This document shows, piece by piece, positions 5,977 to 8,443 of a stretch of DNA of 8,443 nucleotides; positions within the stretch are counted from its first letter, which is position 1; each line of letters begins with the position of its first letter. Source of the DNA: JAUWCW01 sp030609125 [NCBI: Candidatus Rokuibacteriota bacterium] (GTDB lineage Bacteria; JAUVQV01). The notes beneath the pieces are model-generated. The model was not told where the DNA came from and did not search any database. It saw nothing but the letters and a program-made list of their open reading frames with translations. Made by a program: the position numbers and the translations under genes. The DNA lies in NCBI GenBank assembly GCA_030609125.1, contig JAUWCW010000075.1:1-8443 (forward strand), given 5' to 3'.

Positions 5977-8316
5977 ATGAAGGTCCGAAAAATCCTCGTC
6001 GTCGACAACAACGCCACGATCGTGGAGCTCGTCGGGAATCTTCTCACCCAGGCAGGGTATGAGGTCGACAAGGCCTACGACGGCATCGGCGCCCTCGACA
6101 GGCTCGAAGAGGCGGATGTCCTCCCCGACGCCATTCTCCTCGACCTCGTCATGCCCAAGATCGACGGGCAGCGGCTGACGCGCATCCTCAAGGCCGACGA
6201 GCGGTACGCCCACATTCCCATCGTCATCCTCTCCGGCATCGCCGCCGAGGAAGACAGCAGGATCTTCGCTTTCGGGGCCGACGCCTTCATCGCGAAGGGG
6301 AAGATAGACGAGACGTTCAAACACATCCAGGAGACGCTCAAGTGGATCGAGGAGCGGCCCGAGCCGACGGAGAAGAAGGCGGAGGTGCTGGGCGTCGAAA
6401 AGCTCTTTCCCCGGGAGATTTCCAGGGAGCTCCTCCTCGTCAAGCAGCACTTCGACTCCATGTTCAATCTCATGCAGGAGGGGGTTATCGAGATCGACCA
6501 GGACCACCGGGTCCTCTTCGTCAACCCCGCCGCCCAGCGCCTGCTCTGCCTGAAGGACCACCAACTCTTCGCCAAGCCGGTCCAGGACCTTTTTGAGGAC
6601 AAGAAAGCCATCGGCGATTACCTCGACAGCCTGCCCCGGAAGCCTGACGGGACCAGCGAGTCGATCCAGCTCACCTGCGGGCAGTACGTCACCAGGTCCA
6701 TAGCCTCACCTTTTTTTCTCGAGGGTGAGTACATCGGGGCCATCATCATCGTCCAGGACATCACGTCCCTCATCCACCGGGAAAAATCGCTGGAGGGGCA
6801 GATGGCCGCCATCGTCGAAAACGCACCGGTGGGGCTCTGTCTTCTCAACGAGGAGGGACTGGTCCAGGTGGCCAACAACTCCCTGAAACGGATTCTCCGC
6901 CAGGCGCCCGACTGGAAGCCGGCGGGGCTGAACATCCTCGAGTTTCTCGCCGGAGTGAGCCCGCCCCTCAGTGACGCGCTGCGTAACATCCTCACCCTTG
7001 CGCCGGGGAAAATGCTGGTCCACAAAGCCGACTACTTCCCGGCGGGAGAGCCGATCCGCCAGGTCCTCAACGTCACCGCCAAGGCGCTCGACGGAGAAGG
7101 AGGAGCGCGGTTTCTGCTCCTCGTGGAAGACGTGACGGAGAAGGCCCTGCTGGAGGGAAACCTCCGTCGCGTCAACGACGAACTCGACAAGGCAAGCAGG
7201 TCCAAATCGACCTTCCTCTCCATGGTCTCCCACGAGCTTCGGACCCCCCTCTCCGTGGTGAGGGGCTACATCTCCCTTATCCTGGAAGGCAAGATCGGTC
7301 CCGATCCGGACCAGATGCAGGCGGCCCTGCAGGTTGCGGACAAGCGGGCACGGCACCTTCAGCACCTCATCGAGGAACTCCTCGACCTTTCCAGGATCGA
7401 GGCCGGCAAGCTTTCCATCAAGAGAGAGAACCTGGAGATCGCGAAGCACGCGCGGGAAACCGTCGAGATGTTCAAGGACGACCAGGAGCAGAAGGAGCTC
7501 GAGATCGTTCTCGACATCCCCGACGGGATCCCTCCCGTCTTCGCCGATCACGACAAGATCCACCAGGTCTTCACCAACCTGGTTTCCAACGCCATCAAGT
7601 TCAGCAACAGCGGCGGCCGGATCGTCATCTCCGCAAGGCAGGAGGGGGATCGTGTGGAGATCAAGGTCACCGACGGCGGGATCGGCATCCCCGCCGACAG
7701 GATCGACCGGATCTTCGAGAAGTTCTACCAGGTGGACTCGTCGGACACGCGCAAGCACGCCGGGACCGGGCTTGGCCTGTCGATCGTGAAGATGATAATT
7801 GCCGCCCTCGGCGGATCGATGCACGTCACCAGTGAGGTCGACAAGGGAACGACTTTCACCTTCACCCTCCCCCTGGGAACCGCGGCCGCCCCCGCGGAAA
7901 AGGTCTCCTCCGCTCCGGAACCGGAGCCCGTCAGGAAAGAGCCGGCGGCGCGGAAGAAACGGATTCTCGTCGTGGAGGACGACCGGGACACACTGGAGCT
8001 GATCCGGATCTTTCTGGCGAACGCCAACTACGAGGTCACCGTCGCCAACGACGCCTTTCTGGGGTTGAAAGAGTTCTTCCGCCAGCCCCCCGACCTCGTT
8101 CTCGCCGACGCCCTGCTCCCGCTGATGACGGGACTCGACATGTGCCGCGTCATCAAGAACAACCCGGAAACGAAGAACCTGCCGGTGATGATTCTTTCGG
8201 CGGCGGCCCAGGAGGATGAGATCCAAAGCGGCTACGAAGTCGGCGCCGACGCCTATCTTGTCAAGCCCGTCACCTCCCAGGACCTGATCGACGCCATCCG
8301 CAAATATACGTCCTGA
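5977..8316 (+). CDS. Soluble hybrid sensor histidine kinase, REC-PAS-PAS-HisKA-HATPase-REC
   Basis: A 779-residue two-component protein. Domain order: REC1 (3-123) with phospho-acceptor D56, S86 and K107; PAS1 (about 157-268); PAS2 (about 273-390); HisKA with H419 in SMVSHELRTP; HATPase_c (about 520-635) with N538, DGGIGI (566-571) and GTGLGL (596-601); an Ala/Pro-rich linker (about 636-660); and REC2 (661-779) with E667/D668, D711, S741 and K763 (VKP). It has no signal peptide or membrane span, so it should sense a cytoplasmic cue or receive phosphoryl groups at REC1. REC1 has D10-N11 where a paired acid is usual. The ATG at 5977 is chosen because the protein then begins directly with KVRKILVVD; the frame also opens at TTG 5938, but that codon is the promoter -35. 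A four-codon frame, ATG CTG CCA TGA, overlaps the start. Signal, partner and regulon are unknown. It is divergent from lipA. Confidence 0.92.
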   Translation: MKVRKILVVDNNATIVELVGNLLTQAGYEVDKAYDGIGALDRLEEADVLPDAILLDLVMPKIDGQRLTRILKADERYAHIPIVILSGIAAEEDSRIFAFGADAFIAKGKIDETFKHIQETLKWIEERPEPTEKKAEVLGVEKLFPREISRELLLVKQHFDSMFNLMQEGVIEIDQDHRVLFVNPAAQRLLCLKDHQLFAKPVQDLFEDKKAIGDYLDSLPRKPDGTSESIQLTCGQYVTRSIASPFFLEGEYIGAIIIVQDITSLIHREKSLEGQMAAIVENAPVGLCLLNEEGLVQVANNSLKRILRQAPDWKPAGLNILEFLAGVSPPLSDALRNILTLAPGKMLVHKADYFPAGEPIRQVLNVTAKALDGEGGARFLLLVEDVTEKALLEGNLRRVNDELDKASRSKSTFLSMVSHELRTPLSVVRGYISLILEGKIGPDPDQMQAALQVADKRARHLQHLIEELLDLSRIEAGKLSIKRENLEIAKHARETVEMFKDDQEQKELEIVLDIPDGIPPVFADHDKIHQVFTNLVSNAIKFSNSGGRIVISARQEGDRVEIKVTDGGIGIPADRIDRIFEKFYQVDSSDTRKHAGTGLGLSIVKMIIAALGGSMHVTSEVDKGTTFTFTLPLGTAAAPAEKVSSAPEPEPVRKEPAARKKRILVVEDDRDTLELIRIFLANANYEVTVANDAFLGLKEFFRQPPDLVLADALLPLMTGLDMCRVIKNNPETKNLPVMILSAAAQEDEIQSGYEVGADAYLVKPVTSQDLIDAIRKYTS

Positions 8317-8443
8317 TCCCCGTACGGCTGCATCAACTTTTCTTACCCTTTCACCTGCTCTTGTCGAGCGGAAGAATGCCGCGGTGGTCGCTCCTTCTTT
8401 ACGGGGCACGAGGACCCAGCACTATGCAGGTGTCAAGAGTCCA
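8317..8443. other. Right flank, no assignable gene
   Basis: The 127 bases after the kinase stop contain no tRNA-like fold and no hairpin followed by a T run. The only dyad next to the stop is the 8-bp palindrome CCGTACGG, too small for a terminator. A plus-strand ATG at 8376 opens a frame to the window end (MPRWSLLLYGARGP...), with only a poor, too-close GGAAGA before it. The minus strand has TTGACA at 8436-8431, but no matching -10 at normal spacing. I cannot assign a function to any of these. Confidence 0.5.

Noticed and set aside
8319-8326. Terminator hairpin after the kinase stop
   Set aside because: CCGTACGG is only an 8-bp loop-less palindrome; the nearby T-rich stretch is interrupted and not adjacent to a stable stem.
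6706-8409. Long minus-strand open frame (567 codons) opposite the kinase gene
   Set aside because: It is antisense to conserved PAS, HisKA, HATPase and REC2 coding sequence. Its composition is rich in Asp, Gly, Val and Arg without recognisable motifs, as expected from a GC-rich shadow frame.
8408-8436. Minus-strand promoter at the right edge (TTGACA at 8436-8431)
   Set aside because: The sequence at the 17-nt spacing is CCTCGT, a poor -10, and a transcript would run antisense into the kinase gene.

Overview
The window is GC-rich and densely coded. It reads as a bacterial chromosome, most likely a deltaproteobacterium of the Desulfuromonadota/Geobacter kind. That placement rests on gene content and remembered protein similarity, not on a marker gene, so it is tentative. 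There are no signs of phage, plasmid, insertion sequence, CRISPR, tRNA or rRNA.

Layout. A minus-strand gene cluster fills positions 82-5837. In transcription order it is lipA (lipoyl synthase), an AlaC-type aminotransferase, hom (homoserine dehydrogenase with ACT domain), thrC (threonine synthase) and an archaeal-type phosphoglycerate mutase-like gene (apgM family). Gaps and overlaps are tight: 14 nt for lipA-alaC, 95 nt for alaC-hom, a 4-base ATGA overlap for hom-thrC and a 4-base GTGA overlap for thrC-apgM. A possible next gene begins at position 37 and runs off the left edge. The alaC-hom gap is the only sizeable break in the cluster and carries a palindromic, repeat-like element. A divergent intergenic region (5838-5976) holds two back-to-back sigma70-like promoters, each with a perfect TTGACA and a 17-nt spacer. 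The plus-strand gene (5977-8316) is a soluble hybrid sensor kinase, REC-PAS-PAS-HisKA-HATPase-REC. The last 127 bases have no assignable gene and no clear terminator.

How the genes work together. Hom makes homoserine and ThrC converts O-phosphohomoserine to threonine. The step between them, homoserine kinase, has no ThrB-type gene here. The phosphoglycerate mutase-like gene, translationally coupled to thrC, is the natural candidate for that step. The aminotransferase may supply alanine/glutamate or aspartate-related transamination. LipA is a separate cofactor function that appears to share the promoter.

Most notable points: the apgM-family gene as a candidate non-orthologous homoserine kinase; a kinase promoter placed so that its mRNA would be leaderless or nearly so; a lipA start (GTG at 5837) fixed by a strong ribosome binding site, with an upstream ATG that lies inside the promoter -10; an altered acidic pocket in the kinase's first receiver domain; and the palindromic element inside the operon. 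I found no clearly new multi-gene system.
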